The position numbers and the translations under genes are program-made. Positions 19,078 to 28,307 of a stretch of DNA of 64,000 bases are shown here, piece by piece; positions within the stretch are counted from its first letter, which is position 1, and the number at the start of each line of letters is the position of its first letter. Under the pieces are notes generated by a model, which had not been told where the DNA came from, ran no database searches, and saw only the letters and a program-made list of their open reading frames with translations. The stretch spans positions 1 through 64,000 of the forward strand of contig NZ_FCOJ02000031.1 of NCBI RefSeq assembly GCF_001545035.1. The letters are read 5' to 3'. This DNA is from Caballeronia glebae. Its GTDB lineage: Bacteria; Pseudomonadota; Gammaproteobacteria; Burkholderiales; Burkholderiaceae.

Positions 19078-19962
19078 ATGTTGAAACTCGCGACCGAACC
19101 CCTGAGACACGGCACGCAACAGTGGCTCGAAGCCGAAGTGAAGCGGTATGTCGCTAGTGGCGACTATGACAGCGACTTCGCGGGCTGGCCAGGAGACAAC
19201 TTCGTAGACGTAGCGCAAAACGCGACTCGACGCCTAAGGACGGCGCTCGTAGAGGAAACTATCCGGCGAGTAGACCGCATCCCGATTCGGATGAAGATGC
19301 CTGAAAATTTGCACCTGTGGTCGCGAACCAAGCTTTCACCGATGGTCGATGGGCTGTTTTCCGCAGATCAACGCTCGATCGTGCTGAATACCCTCGCTAG
19401 CAGCATCGTGTTCCTCACGCCGCACAACATTGCGTCAGTGCTCGCAGACCAAAGGTGGCTGTCGACCGCGTGGGACCTTGCAAACCTCTACCTGACGAGT
19501 ATGGGCGCACCGGTATTATCGCAGGACGCCTGCCACATCGTCGGACTGAGTGAAGAAACCATGTGCTTTGTCTCGATGTCCTATTTCGAGGAAGCCGACC
19601 CGTTCGCTGATTTCGTCGTGCACGAGGCGGCTCACGTCTTTCACAACTGCAAGCGAGCCACTGTCGGGTTGAACGAGAGCCGTCGCAAGGAGTACCTCCT
19701 TGATATCGATTACGCCAAACGCGAAACCTTTGCCTATGCGTGCGAGGCCTACAGCCGCATTACCTCGATGACTACCGGCGTCAGACAGAGAGAAGAAGCG
19801 CTCAAGCGGCATGCAAATGGTGCTCCGCCGCCGGACGACCGCGTCGACCACGACGAATACCTCGACATTCTTGGCGAAGCAGTGCGAGTCCGAAACGGGT
19901 GGCAGCGCATCCTAAAGCGGTGCGCTCCGGTCAAACATCGCCGACCAACGGAGCGTAGATGA
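19078..19962 (+). CDS. Putative zinc metallopeptidase with HEAAH motif
   Basis: A 294-residue protein with a strong GGAGGTG ribosome site before ATG 19078. HEAAH at 182-186 (context FVVHEAAHVFHN) fits the HExxH zinc site, and Glu216 or Glu223 (KRETFAYACEAYSRI) could be the third ligand, as in gluzincins. There is no signal peptide or membrane helix, so it is probably cytoplasmic. I do not recognise a named family. It is an intact gene standing alone between the relaxase relic and a toxin-antitoxin pair. A domesticated or regulatory peptidase role is only inference. Confidence 0.65.
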   Translation: MLKLATEPLRHGTQQWLEAEVKRYVASGDYDSDFAGWPGDNFVDVAQNATRRLRTALVEETIRRVDRIPIRMKMPENLHLWSRTKLSPMVDGLFSADQRSIVLNTLASSIVFLTPHNIASVLADQRWLSTAWDLANLYLTSMGAPVLSQDACHIVGLSEETMCFVSMSYFEEADPFADFVVHEAAHVFHNCKRATVGLNESRRKEYLLDIDYAKRETFAYACEAYSRITSMTTGVRQREEALKRHANGAPPPDDRVDHDEYLDILGEAVRVRNGWQRILKRCAPVKHRRPTERR

Positions 19963-20578
19963 GCACATGCTTCGGTCGCCGGCGCAGCAGGGTTTACGCG
20001 TGATGGCATCATCACGTAACGTAGCCGGGCCGAACCTCAGCGCCACCATTGGCTTTTCGCGTCCATCTTTCCAAGCGCCGGCGCAGGATCGAGTGTAGAA
20101 ACTGGTGCTCGCGCTAAACGCTAGTGTTCTGAAAGGCTCTATCGGAAAAAGCTATCGCGCCCGAACTAAATCGCGCGAATGACTTCGGGCGAGATGAGCA
20201 ACATCAATTCGAGCGGTCGCGTTGACCGGACTCGACCGTGACGACGCGACTCTTCCTCACGCGCGCTTTGCGGCGCTCGCAGCATTAAGGCGCCTGTATC
20301 AGGCCCGGTTCCGATTTCCTCTAAGGCGTCGCGCACTGCAACTCGATTTGGGTGTCGGTAACTGAACGACGGGACTTTATTCCACCTGACATCGGCGGCT
20401 TGTCTCATCCCTTGCTCGGGTGCCGGCAAACTGACTCCAGACAAGAGAAATCGGGTTACTATCAAGACCGTTTGTCTGATAGTTTTTATTAGCAGTGAAT
20501 GGTTTAATGGCTAAAATGGAAGAACATCGCTTTTACGTCTCACTTGCGCCTGGAAAAGGGCCCGTGGAAGCCGTGGAA
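19963..20578. other. Intergenic upstream of the Phd/PIN pair
   Basis: No confident gene. A 99-residue minus-strand frame (20166-20465) has a TTG start and no ribosome site. A 31-codon frame from 20507 (starting MAKMEEHRFY) lies just before the antitoxin and may be a leader peptide or chance. Confidence 0.4.
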
Positions 20579-20593
20579 TACGTAAAATACGTA
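20579..20593. promoter_or_regulatory. Palindrome TACGTA-AAA-TACGTA before the antitoxin
   Basis: The arms are two copies of self-complementary TACGTA separated by AAA, 22 bases before the antitoxin start. Phd/YefM antitoxins repress their own operon by binding short palindromes next to the promoter, so this is the likely operator. Confidence 0.5.
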
Positions 20594-20615
20594 TCGTCCT
20601 GACTCGAGAACGATC

Positions 20616-20870
20616 ATGCACACCATCACCGCTACCGACCTGGCGCGACAAACCCGCCAAATCCTTGATGCCGTCGCGCGCAACGGCGAGACCGTGATCA
20701 TTGAGCGCAACAACACACCGGTCGCACGCTTGGTCCCGCCCGAATTCATCATGACGGCGGCTCAGGCGCTCGCGGATCTGCCCACGACGCTGACGCCGAA
20801 TCAGGCGCAGGCCTGGACCGATGACAGCCGAGCCGATTTCAACGACGCCGTGCGGGATCCGTGGGCGTGA
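20616..20870 (+). CDS. Phd/YefM-family antitoxin
   Basis: An 84-residue protein. The N-terminal pattern ITATDLARQTRQILDAV, GETVIIERNNTPVARLVP is the typical Phd/YefM DNA-binding fold. The acidic, tryptophan-containing C-terminus (QAWTDDSRADFNDAVRDPW) would wrap the toxin. It overlaps the PIN toxin start by GTGA, so the two are co-translated. It neutralises the toxin and represses the operon, probably through the TACGTA palindrome. Confidence 0.88.
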   Translation: MHTITATDLARQTRQILDAVARNGETVIIERNNTPVARLVPPEFIMTAAQALADLPTTLTPNQAQAWTDDSRADFNDAVRDPWA

Positions 20871-21316
20871 CGCAGGCCCTGACCGCAGCCGTGAACGTAG
20901 GCTCGAACGCGGGCGTCATTCTCGACAGTTGTATCTGGGTCGCGCTCGCTGCGAATACGCTCGAGCGCCAGACGGTGATCGATCTGGCCGGCGCGGCGCC
21001 CGTCTTCATCTCGGTGATCTCGCTGGGCGAACTCGGCTTCGGTGTGCAGGCGTGTATTGACCCGGTCGAGCGGGCCGGGCGTGCGGCGTACCTTCAACAG
21101 CTCGAGCGGCGGCCGATTCTCGAGGTGTCACGGCATACCGCCGCGGCCTTTGGCGTACTCGCCGCCGCCGTCAAACAATCGGGCCGTTCGCCACGGCCGC
21201 GGTACAACGACCTGTGGCTCGCCGCCCAAGCGATCGAACACGGCTACGCGCTGATGACTTTGAATGGCGCCGACTTCGCTGATCTGCCGGGGCTTCGCCT
21301 CGTCGTGCCCGAGTAA
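20867..21316 (+). CDS. PIN-domain (VapC-type) toxin ribonuclease
   Basis: A 149-residue protein if GTG 20867, within the antitoxin stop, is used; GTG 20861 is possible. The PIN acidic residues are present: Asp20 (VILDSCIW), Glu55 (ISLGELGFG), Asp115 (YNDLWLAAQA) and Asp136 (TLNGADF). VapC-type toxins cleave tRNA or rRNA when the antitoxin is degraded, causing growth arrest and plasmid maintenance. The antitoxin here is Phd-like, not AbrB-like, a common mixture. Confidence 0.88.
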   Translation: MTQALTAAVNVGSNAGVILDSCIWVALAANTLERQTVIDLAGAAPVFISVISLGELGFGVQACIDPVERAGRAAYLQQLERRPILEVSRHTAAAFGVLAAAVKQSGRSPRPRYNDLWLAAQAIEHGYALMTLNGADFADLPGLRLVVPE

Positions 21317-21735
21317 TACCGTGGCGTCCAGCCTAGCCGATACAACCCCGCTGTCGGTAGTCGAATGGTCACCGGCATGGGCGAAGCTGTGCGTGCCGGC
21401 GTTGGTCCGCATGGGGGTGGGTTCCGCGGAGGTCCGTTCGGTGCCGCTGCAGGCAGGCGCCATCGACAGTTCGCCGGAATGCCATGCCGTGGTCGAACGG
21501 ATCCCGTCGGACGCCGCCCTTCGGCCGATGTCGTTGTCAATATCAGCGCCGCTGGCGTGGCGCCTGCGCGCGCAGGGGGACGGCGTGAAGGACCGGCGGC
21601 GACACGAACACAGACGACACACGCGCCCTTATCGCCCGTATCGGCTCACCGTCCCCTCCCGCAAAAGCTCACCGCATCGAGCCAAGCGTTGGAACGCGTT
21701 CGGGTTCGCGCCTTCGTACGGAAGGGCGTCTCACC
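21317..21735. other. Intergenic before the first recombinase
   Basis: Overlapping frames cover this stretch, but none resembles the accessory gene found before the second recombinase copy. A GGAAGGG ribosome site precedes ATG 21736. Confidence 0.4.
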
Positions 21736-23706
21736 ATGGCTAATCAACCGCAACAGCTCACGCTGCCGCCGCCGCGCACCTATACGCGCACCGACTTCAC
21801 CGCGCTGCGTGCGTTCGTGCAGCGCTTGCCCGTCGCCACCATCGCGCGGCTGTACTACGACCCCGAGCGCTCGCCGCACGCGGCCAGTGCCGATGCGATG
21901 GAGCGGTTTTTGGGCGCGATGCGCGACGACCTGGTCCATCTTGCGCTGCTGCATGGCTCGTCGGTCCTGGCCGATCACCTGAAGGCATCGATCAAACAGC
22001 ACGGCAGCGCGAAGCTCACCGCGATGACCTTGCGCATGGTCGAGCAGGCGTCGACCCTGGCGGCGGCCGTGCCACTCGCCTCGCACCCGGTGCACCTGTG
22101 GTTTCGGCCGCTGATCGCGCAACGGCTGAGCGGGGAGGGGATCGGCACGCTCGGCGCCTTGATCGATTACTCCAATGCGCGCGGCGGCAGCTGGTGGCGC
22201 TCGGTGCCGCGCATCGGCGCGTTGCGCGCGCGGACGATCGTCGCGTGGCTGCGGCGGCATGAAGCGACGCTCGGCGTGACAGTCGCCGCCGACGTCGACA
22301 CCACGTCGTTGGTGCCGGCCAGTGCGAGCGAAGGGAAGGGAGACGAGCGTGTCATTGTCATCGGCGGCGATCCGAGCGAACCGCGCCTCGCGCCCTTCGA
22401 GCACTTGGTCGTGCCTGCAGCGTTGTCCGGCGCGACGGGCGTCAATCGAGCGGCCAACTTCGCTTTCGTCCGCGCCGAACACGACCTGGCAGCGGTGCAC
22501 GCATATCTACACCGCTATCGCGATCGGCCGACGACCTTGCGGGCCTACACGCGTGAGCTCGAGCGACTGATTCTCTGGAGCGTCGTGGTTCGGCAAAAAG
22601 CGCTGTCGTCGCTCACGGTCGAGGACTGCGAGGCGTACAAAGACTTCTTGAAGGCGCCGTTGCCATCTTTCGTGGGGCCCAAGCGACCGCGCACCAGCGG
22701 CCGCTGGCGCCCGTTCGTCCCCGAAGGTTTATCGGCCGACAGTCAGGCGTACGCGGTGCGCGTGCTGCGCGCGGCCTTTGCGTGGCTGGTCGAGGTCCGG
22801 TATCTAGCCGGCAACCCGTGGAGTGCAGTGCATGAACCGGCGACCGTGACGCGGGAGCTGTCGGTGCAAGTGCACCGGGCGCTGCCGGCCAGACTATGGG
22901 CTCAGGTGCGCAAGGCGCTCGATGCGCGTTGCGAAGCTTTCGGTGGGGTGGATCCGCAAGACGATGACGAGCTCAGGCAGTGGCGCGCCGCGCGCGCGGC
23001 GATTTTGCTGATGGGCGATTCCGGGTTGCGGCGTGCGGAAGTTGCGCTCGCGCGTCGAGAAGACCTGCGGAGCGCTGAGGTGCCCGAGGAGGGGCGAACG
23101 TCGCGCCGCACCGCGTCGGGTTCGACCACGCACACGACGCCGGGCGGGACAACGCAGGCCAAGCCCATGGGCTTGGCGGAACCCGGCCGTGGAGCTTCAT
23201 CAGTGTGGACGCTCAGCATCATTGGCAAGCGTCGCAAGCAGCGCACGGTGCCGGTGAGCGGGGCGACGATCGGCGCCCTGCGGGCACACTGGGACGACCG
23301 GGGGCGCGACTTCGACGCCCCACGCGCTGACGGACCGCTGATCGCGCCGCAGTGGATTCCGGGTACGCGCGCCGCGCTTGATCGGCACGACGTGAACGCG
23401 GAAGACGTGCCGTACACCGTCGATGCCCTGGGACGGCTCGTGCGCATGGCGGTGCATCGCTTGAGCGCGCAGACCGCTGCGCTGGCCGACTTCAGCGCGG
23501 ACGACCTGGTGCAACTGGCGAACACGTCGGCGCACGCTTTTCGGCATACGTTCGGCACGCGCGCCGTTGCGCGCGAGATGCCGACCGATGTGGTGCAGGC
23601 GATCCTCGGACACGCGTCGTTGCAGACCACGTCGATTTATGTGCGGGCGGAGCGACGGCGCATGCTCGAGGCCGCCGCGCGCTACTATGACGAGGACGAG
23701 CAATAG
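21736..23706 (+). CDS. Tyrosine recombinase (integrase) with extended N-terminal domain
   Basis: A 656-residue protein. Residues 15-180 form an extra domain (FTALRAFVQRLPVATIARLY, GGSWWRSVPRIGALRARTIV) seen in DUF3701-type integrases. A SAM-like core-binding domain follows (about 245-365), then the catalytic domain. Catalytic residues are Arg432 or Arg433 (GDSGLRRAEV), His600 and Arg603 (HAFRHTFGT), His626 (LGHASLQTT) and nucleophile Tyr635 (SIYV). Complete and probably active. A second, frameshifted copy and two fragments occur elsewhere in the window, so this recombinase family has spread on this replicon. Confidence 0.92.
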   Translation: MANQPQQLTLPPPRTYTRTDFTALRAFVQRLPVATIARLYYDPERSPHAASADAMERFLGAMRDDLVHLALLHGSSVLADHLKASIKQHGSAKLTAMTLRMVEQASTLAAAVPLASHPVHLWFRPLIAQRLSGEGIGTLGALIDYSNARGGSWWRSVPRIGALRARTIVAWLRRHEATLGVTVAADVDTTSLVPASASEGKGDERVIVIGGDPSEPRLAPFEHLVVPAALSGATGVNRAANFAFVRAEHDLAAVHAYLHRYRDRPTTLRAYTRELERLILWSVVVRQKALSSLTVEDCEAYKDFLKAPLPSFVGPKRPRTSGRWRPFVPEGLSADSQAYAVRVLRAAFAWLVEVRYLAGNPWSAVHEPATVTRELSVQVHRALPARLWAQVRKALDARCEAFGGVDPQDDDELRQWRAARAAILLMGDSGLRRAEVALARREDLRSAEVPEEGRTSRRTASGSTTHTTPGGTTQAKPMGLAEPGRGASSVWTLSIIGKRRKQRTVPVSGATIGALRAHWDDRGRDFDAPRADGPLIAPQWIPGTRAALDRHDVNAEDVPYTVDALGRLVRMAVHRLSAQTAALADFSADDLVQLANTSAHAFRHTFGTRAVAREMPTDVVQAILGHASLQTTSIYVRAERRRMLEAAARYYDEDEQ

Positions 23707-23775
23707 AGGCTGCGTCGTTCGGCGGGCAATGAACCACGGAGCCGTTGGCGAGATAAGCGACTGGGATGTGCCATC

Positions 23776-24057
23776 ATGCTCACCGATGCGAACGACATCC
23801 AAGCTGACTTCCTAAATGCCCTCATGCGCGAACGGAAAGTCGTTTGGGTATTTCTGGTGAACGGGATCAAACTGACCGGTCAGTTGATCTCGTTTGACAA
23901 ATACGTTCTTGCATTGGAGTCGCCGACGGGCATCCAGACCGTCTATAAAAGCGCCGTGTCGACCGTCTGCGAATCACACTTTGTAGAGAAGCCACGAACG
24001 AGAGATCGGCCGGCGACGCCGCATGAGCGTCAACCTGCCAGGGGACACGAGCGGTAG
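23776..24057 (+). CDS. hfq: Hfq-like RNA chaperone
   Basis: A 93-residue protein. The Sm fold is recognisable: DIQADFLNALMRERKVVWVF (7-26), LVNGIKLTGQLISFDKYVLA (27-46), then TVYKSAVSTV (55-64), corresponding to the Hfq Sm2 motif YKHAIST. The C-terminal 30 residues are basic and disordered. Hfq hexamers bind sRNAs and poly-U ends and promote pairing with mRNA. The sequence is clearly diverged from the highly conserved chromosomal proteobacterial Hfq: MRERKVVW replaces the usual RKERVPV, and an insertion precedes Sm2. It follows the integrase by 70 bases. Confidence 0.85.
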   Translation: MLTDANDIQADFLNALMRERKVVWVFLVNGIKLTGQLISFDKYVLALESPTGIQTVYKSAVSTVCESHFVEKPRTRDRPATPHERQPARGHER

Positions 24058-24591
24058 TGGAGGCTCCTGGGAGTGGATCTCAAAATACAGGAGCGGCGTG
24101 CAGGAAATAGGGCGAACCCCTGCACGCCGAACCGGCAATTCGGCTGGGTCAAGCAGCCGACGACGGTTACCGTCAGTATCGCCGGGCGGCTCGCAATCAC
24201 AGAGCGGTACCGCACACTTTTCGATCAACCTGTCCAACATCACAGGCGCGGGCCTTAGACTATCCGCCCGCGGAGCCCGTGCACGATTTTCCGCAGTGGA
24301 TTCGTACGAGACGCGCGAGTGTCCTTCTGACGACAGTGCCCACGCGCTCGTTCAGATGTAGGTGAATCAGACCGTACCGGCTATGAAGAGTTCTTCGGGG
24401 CGTGGACGCGGTGGCCGCTTCATCTTGCATCAGGCTGCGGTAGCCTCGAGAGAACCGCGAGGGGTTCTTCCTGCCTGCCGCACCGCTCGCTCGTCGCGTG
24501 GGCGCCACGACCCAGGCCCGCGATTCTTCTGCATCATGGCGCGTTAAAATCTGGCGGTAGGCCGCCATCGAAGTCCGACGGCTTCATGAAA
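24058..24591. other. Intergenic, no confident gene
   Basis: Several overlapping frames of 60-110 codons with low-complexity Arg/Ser composition; none is supported by a motif or ribosome site. Confidence 0.4.
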
Positions 24592-24780
24592 CTATGAAGC
24601 ACGCACCTCAACCCTGTCCGGGCACATACCGGTTTCACGAATCGCCTGCTCCACCTCCGTAGGCGAGGCACACCCCGAAAGCCAACCAAGATCCTCGTTG
24701 CCGATCATTAGTCGCCCCGCCCATTGTCCGTTCGGCGTTTGATAGATTCGAAGGATAAGGGGTTCAAACGAATCTTTCAT
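24592..24780 (-). CDS. Small conserved-looking hypothetical protein
   Basis: A 62-residue protein with a good GGAGAGAGG ribosome site before ATG 24780. The sequence (LRIYQTPNGQWAGRLMIGNE, then EVEQAIRETGMCPDRVEV) has beta-rich and helical segments and no low complexity, so it looks genuinely coding. No family is recognised. It stands alone on the minus strand near integrase debris. Confidence 0.6.
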   Translation of the reverse strand: MKDSFEPLILRIYQTPNGQWAGRLMIGNEDLGWLSGCASPTEVEQAIRETGMCPDRVEVRAS

Positions 24781-24877
24781 GGGCCTCTCTCCATGCGCCG
24801 TAGCGGCTCTGGCTTATGTATGAAGAAAGTAGCTGAACCTGATTCATATGTCCAGGGTCCTGTCGAGCCTCACGAAT

Positions 24878-24985
24878 TCGTGGAAGGCCGTCAACGATCC
24901 GGTGATGATCAAGCGGGAGCGGCGATCAAGATCGAGCGCCTTACCGGCTGAGCTGCGGCGCAAGCTGCGTGGTGAACTCGATGCG
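24878..24985 (+). pseudogene. Fragment of a third recombinase copy
   Basis: WKAVNDPVMIKRERR, then LPAELRRKLRGELD, corresponds to WKAVNDPMVVKRERP and LPADLWRKLRGELD in the recombinase at 39.2-41.2 kb, covering the hinge between core-binding and catalytic domains. Only about 35 codons remain, with nothing of the active site. Confidence 0.75.
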
Positions 24986-25091
24986 GGCCGGCCGAAGCGG
25001 GGGCGCGCCGGGCTGCGAATCAGCCTCTGGCGTGCAGTGGCCCGATGGCCAGGAAGTCAAAAACTCCGACCGACGCCGTCGTCGGACGGTG

Positions 25092-25427
25092 ATGGATTGG
25101 TGGGCAATCGCGCGGGCGAACCAACTTAACTACCACCCGAACTTCGATGATGTCGCGCAGACATTCGTGAAGAGCCAACCGAGCGATCGGGTCAGCTGTG
25201 CTGGACCAGGGAAACCGCTACGCGCGAGCCAGCAGCAAGAGAACCGGATCTTGCAAGCCATCGCCGAGCGGGGCTATAAGCCCAGATGTCTTCCCCAAAC
25301 CGTCCGGGCAGAAATCAGGGCATGCCTGCTGGTTGGATGCCTCACAAGCAACGCCTTTGGAAAGGCACGGGGTCAATTGCGCGACGGCAAACAGATTGCG
25401 TATGAGATCGACGAGCCCCCAAAATAG
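25092..25427 (+). CDS. Hypothetical protein
   Basis: A 111-residue frame from ATG 25092; a longer frame upstream passes through the recombinase fragment. The C-terminal half is protein-like (NRILQAIAERGYKPRCLPQT, VRAEIRACLLVGC). There is no recognised family and no strong ribosome site. It may itself be a remnant. Confidence 0.35.
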   Translation: MDWWAIARANQLNYHPNFDDVAQTFVKSQPSDRVSCAGPGKPLRASQQQENRILQAIAERGYKPRCLPQTVRAEIRACLLVGCLTSNAFGKARGQLRDGKQIAYEIDEPPK

Positions 25428-26003
25428 CTGACGACGGTTAGCACATCGAAGGCATTCCGCGGGGCAAGCCGTCGCTCAACGGCCGGCGCGGGTTCGAACT
25501 TCCGGGAGGCCCGCTGCTCAACATACTCAGAACCGAAATATGGCCAGGTATTGCCAGGGCGCCGCGTTTCTGCCATCTATCACACGCGAAGACACGGCGC
25601 TGCTGTCCGGATCCTCGTTCTCAATGAGGATGGTCGATTCGTCTCGTTAGGTGCCTGCGCGTTTTTGCCAACGAAGACGGCGCGGTGGATTTGCGGTTCG
25701 CGTCGCGACCGTGTTCATTGACGGCGACGAACTGCTGTCGCTTCTCGCGATAACGATAAGCACCCAAACCACGTCGTCGTGGGAGTAGGACCGGCGTTTT
25801 CGAAAAGAGGTGGGCAAAGGGTCCGCTGTAACCCAGATCAACGTCTTGCCCGGCGCGAGGAGGTAGCGGCGGCGCCCGGTTCACGGCTGTGATCTGATGG
25901 TTGCTGCGCCACACTTCCGCTCAATCGGCTGAAGGAAGGAGTTTGGCTCCGAGGCACGTTGGATGCTTGCGTAAAGCTACGAAGCGCAATTTACGAGACA
26001 GCC
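25428..26003. other. Intergenic, no confident gene
   Basis: Open frames on both strands overlap and break often. This is probably decayed coding DNA of unknown origin. Confidence 0.35.
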
Positions 26004-26255
26004 ATGAATTCCATCCGGACTCTGTTAAGCGTCGTGCTTTTTGCTGCGAGCGCGGGCGCAATAGCACAAAACACTTCCAACGCTCCGTCACCAGCGACTC
26101 AGCGCGGCACGCCGACAGGCCAAGCAGCTCAGCCTGCCCCAACCGGCGGGAGCAGCGCCCCCACGCTGATGCAGCAACGGGAGAAGGGCATGTCGCCGGA
26201 CGGCGCGTCGGGGCCGGACGCGAACGCGAAGGCGACAGGCAAGATAAAGCAATAA
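26004..26255 (+). CDS. Small secreted protein, Pro/Gly/Ala-rich
   Basis: An 83-residue protein. ATG 26004 is chosen because it begins a typical signal peptide, MNSIRTLLSVVLFAASAGAI, with cleavage likely after AIAQ. The mature part is low complexity (SPATQRGTPTGQAAQ and similar) with charged ends. It is probably periplasmic. Short exported proteins like this are common in Burkholderia, and the function is unknown. Confidence 0.55.
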   Translation: MNSIRTLLSVVLFAASAGAIAQNTSNAPSPATQRGTPTGQAAQPAPTGGSSAPTLMQQREKGMSPDGASGPDANAKATGKIKQ

Positions 26256-26362
26256 ACCGCTCCACCTGCGCGCTAGGATGAACCGCTAGGCAGACAGCCG
26301 CAGCGAGGCGGCGCCTAGGAACTGACGCAGCGCAATCCGCGCAAAGCGGCGAAGGGGTATGG

Positions 26363-26770
26363 ATGGCTTCCGTGTTGCTCGTCGATGACGACATGGGATG
26401 GCTGGGTTCGCTTGGCGTCGCGATCGCGGCGGAAGGTTATGTCGTCCGAACCGCGAGTGACGGCAAGCACGCGCTAGCGCTTGCGAAAGCTGCACCGCCG
26501 GACGTTGTCGTGACCGACTGTGCGATGCCCGGCCTTAATGGCGTGGGATTAATCCGGGTGATGCTCGCTGAGCCGAAACTTGCACACATCCCGGTAATTC
26601 TCATCTCCGATTCTCGACGACGCCCGAGCGTCCGGTGTGCCTGCTTCATGAGCAAGCCGTTCCCCGTGCTTGCGCTGCTTCGTCAGTTGAAAGTGGTCGA
26701 GAGACGGCAACCTGGGAGCCAGCATTCAATGCTGAGGGCTGCTGTCAGCCGTTTCACACGCATACGTTAG
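26363..26770 (+). CDS. Single-domain response regulator (receiver)
   Basis: A 135-residue CheY-like receiver. The acidic pocket is Asp8-Asp9 (LLVDDD), the phosphoacceptor Asp52 (VVTDCAMPGLNG), and the conserved Lys98 lies in CFMSKPFP. The usual beta4-alpha4 stretch before Lys98 is short by several residues. There is no output domain, so it would act by protein contact or in a phosphorelay. No kinase is adjacent; the nearest is the hybrid kinase at 29.1 kb. Confidence 0.8.
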   Translation: MASVLLVDDDMGWLGSLGVAIAAEGYVVRTASDGKHALALAKAAPPDVVVTDCAMPGLNGVGLIRVMLAEPKLAHIPVILISDSRRRPSVRCACFMSKPFPVLALLRQLKVVERRQPGSQHSMLRAAVSRFTRIR

Positions 26771-26866
26771 GACAGGACATCTACTCCGTCAGGCCCGCGA
26801 CCGGCCATGGCTAGGACACCGCCGCGGCACCTTGCGCGTGCGCGCATGCGCGCATGCGCGCTACGG

Positions 26867-26935
26867 GCGTTGATCGCGCCGCAGTGGATCCCGTGCACGC
26901 GCGTCGTGCTTCGTCGGCACGACGTCCACCCATAG
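26867..26935 (+). pseudogene. Fragment of a fourth recombinase copy
   Basis: ALIAPQWIPCTRVVLRRHDV followed by a stop matches PLIAPQWIPGTRAALDRHDV in the intact recombinase at residues 534-553. Only 22 codons remain. A short run of alternating CGCATG repeats sits just upstream. Confidence 0.75.
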
Positions 26936-27017
26936 CCGTTCATTGCTCCTGGGGGTGCGCAAGCGATCGAGGTACGCCTTTTGCATCGCTCGTCTGCTTG
27001 CAACCCGGACGACCAAC

Positions 27018-27329
27018 ATGAAGGCCACCATAATCGCTCACGAATCTCCTCCTGCGGACGCATCGGTGGAGATTCACCGATTCAAATTCCTGCTGGACGA
27101 CGGTACTACGTCTCCAATTGCGGAGACCATCTCTCTGCGCACAGCACGGGTGATTGTGGAGAACCTGGAGGACGGCAACGCTTTCATCAAGATGCTTCGA
27201 ACGATTGTGAAGGCACAGCCGGCCGAGTACGACGACTTGGTCGGTCGGATCTTTCCCGATCATTACAAACATTCTTCCAATGGCGGACATCCGACGCGGG
27301 GATGTGACGGCACGTCCCCGATCTCATAG
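27018..27329 (+). CDS. Hypothetical protein
   Basis: A 103-residue protein from ATG 27018. The sequence is protein-like (VEIHRFKFLLDDGTTSPIAE, LRTARVIVENLEDGNAF, then IVKAQPAEYDDLVGRIFP). It is mostly acidic and soluble. No family recognised. The ribosome site is weak. Confidence 0.5.
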   Translation: MKATIIAHESPPADASVEIHRFKFLLDDGTTSPIAETISLRTARVIVENLEDGNAFIKMLRTIVKAQPAEYDDLVGRIFPDHYKHSSNGGHPTRGCDGTSPIS

Positions 27330-27477
27330 CTTCATAGACCGGTAATGCGTGAGAGGGCCGACGTCTTTTCTTGGTTTTCACCGTGATGCCCTCGGTTTCC
27401 TAGTCGGGATCACCATCTCGCTAGTAGAGGTGACCGCGGCGACTCGGGTCTATCGGACTCAGACTTAATGGAGGCCC

Positions 27478-28050
27478 ATGATGAATGAAAAAGCCCCCTT
27501 TCCCGACGCCGCGCCCATGGACACCGTCCCTTCGACGTCCAGTCCAGGCTATGCGAAAGCGCATCGTGTCACGCGAGCGTTCGATGCCTTCGCGAGCGCC
27601 GTCACGCGCTGGGCGGGGTCGCCCGTCGCATTCGGGGTGGCCGTCATTGCCATCGTGGTATGGCTCGTGTCCGGTCCCGTCTTCAAGTTTTCCGATGGGT
27701 GGCAACTGGTCATCAACACCGGCACGACGATCATCACCTTTCTGATGGTGTTTCTCATCCAGCAGAGCGCGAACAAGGACAGCGTCGCCCTTCACTTGAA
27801 GCTGAACGAACTGCTCGCCTCCAACAAGCGGGCAAGCAACCAGCTGATCGGCATCGAGGACGCGACTGAAGATGAGTTGCGCGAGCTCGCCGCCGCCTAT
27901 CTGCAACTGGCGGAGGAGCGGAATTGCGATGGCACCCAGGCATTGCGCGTCGACGACGGTGCGGCCGCGGAAATTGCGCGCCGTCTAGCGAATGCCCAGG
28001 CGAGGACCACGGACAAGCACGCAGGGGGCGAACGCGTCGACGCGAAATAA
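27478..28050 (+). CDS. Low-affinity iron permease family protein
   Basis: A 190-residue protein with GGAGG before ATG 27478; ATG 27481 is equally possible. Two membrane helices are at about 50-67 (VAFGVAVIAIVVWLV) and 78-95 (NTGTTIITFLMVFLIQQS), followed by the family signature QQSANKDSVALHLKLNELL. This is the short bacterial form of the low-affinity iron permease family; a transport role in bacteria is not well proven. A charged tail follows. It often occurs in plasmid stress-gene regions. Confidence 0.8.
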   Translation: MMNEKAPFPDAAPMDTVPSTSSPGYAKAHRVTRAFDAFASAVTRWAGSPVAFGVAVIAIVVWLVSGPVFKFSDGWQLVINTGTTIITFLMVFLIQQSANKDSVALHLKLNELLASNKRASNQLIGIEDATEDELRELAAAYLQLAEERNCDGTQALRVDDGAAAEIARRLANAQARTTDKHAGGERVDAK

Positions 28051-28307
28051 GGCGGAAATTGGCCGGACTCACCCCGTCGACTTCGCTTCTTGATGTTTGC
28101 GACAGGTGAAACTGAAGCGAGTTGCCATGCGTCGGCGGGTGCACTGTCCGACGCACGAGAAACCGCCAGATTCGCGAGAACAATTCATCGTGGTCCTCGT
28201 ACGTGCTTTCTGAGCAGCCTGCTCAGGGTGATATTGTGTCAAATATGCCGGACCGATCTCCGCCACGTAAGTCGTCGCGCGCCCGCCACCTTCTGCCTTC
28301 TTCTCAA

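Noticed and set aside
20166-20465. A 99-codon minus-strand frame before the Phd gene
   Set aside because: TTG start, no ribosome site, no recognised pattern.
21646-23802. Long minus-strand frames opposite the recombinase
   Set aside because: Antisense shadows of a gene whose catalytic residues are all visible on the plus strand.
26821-26862. GCGCATGCGCGCATGCGCGC repeats as a CRISPR or iteron
   Set aside because: Simple alternating purine-pyrimidine run, no spacer structure.
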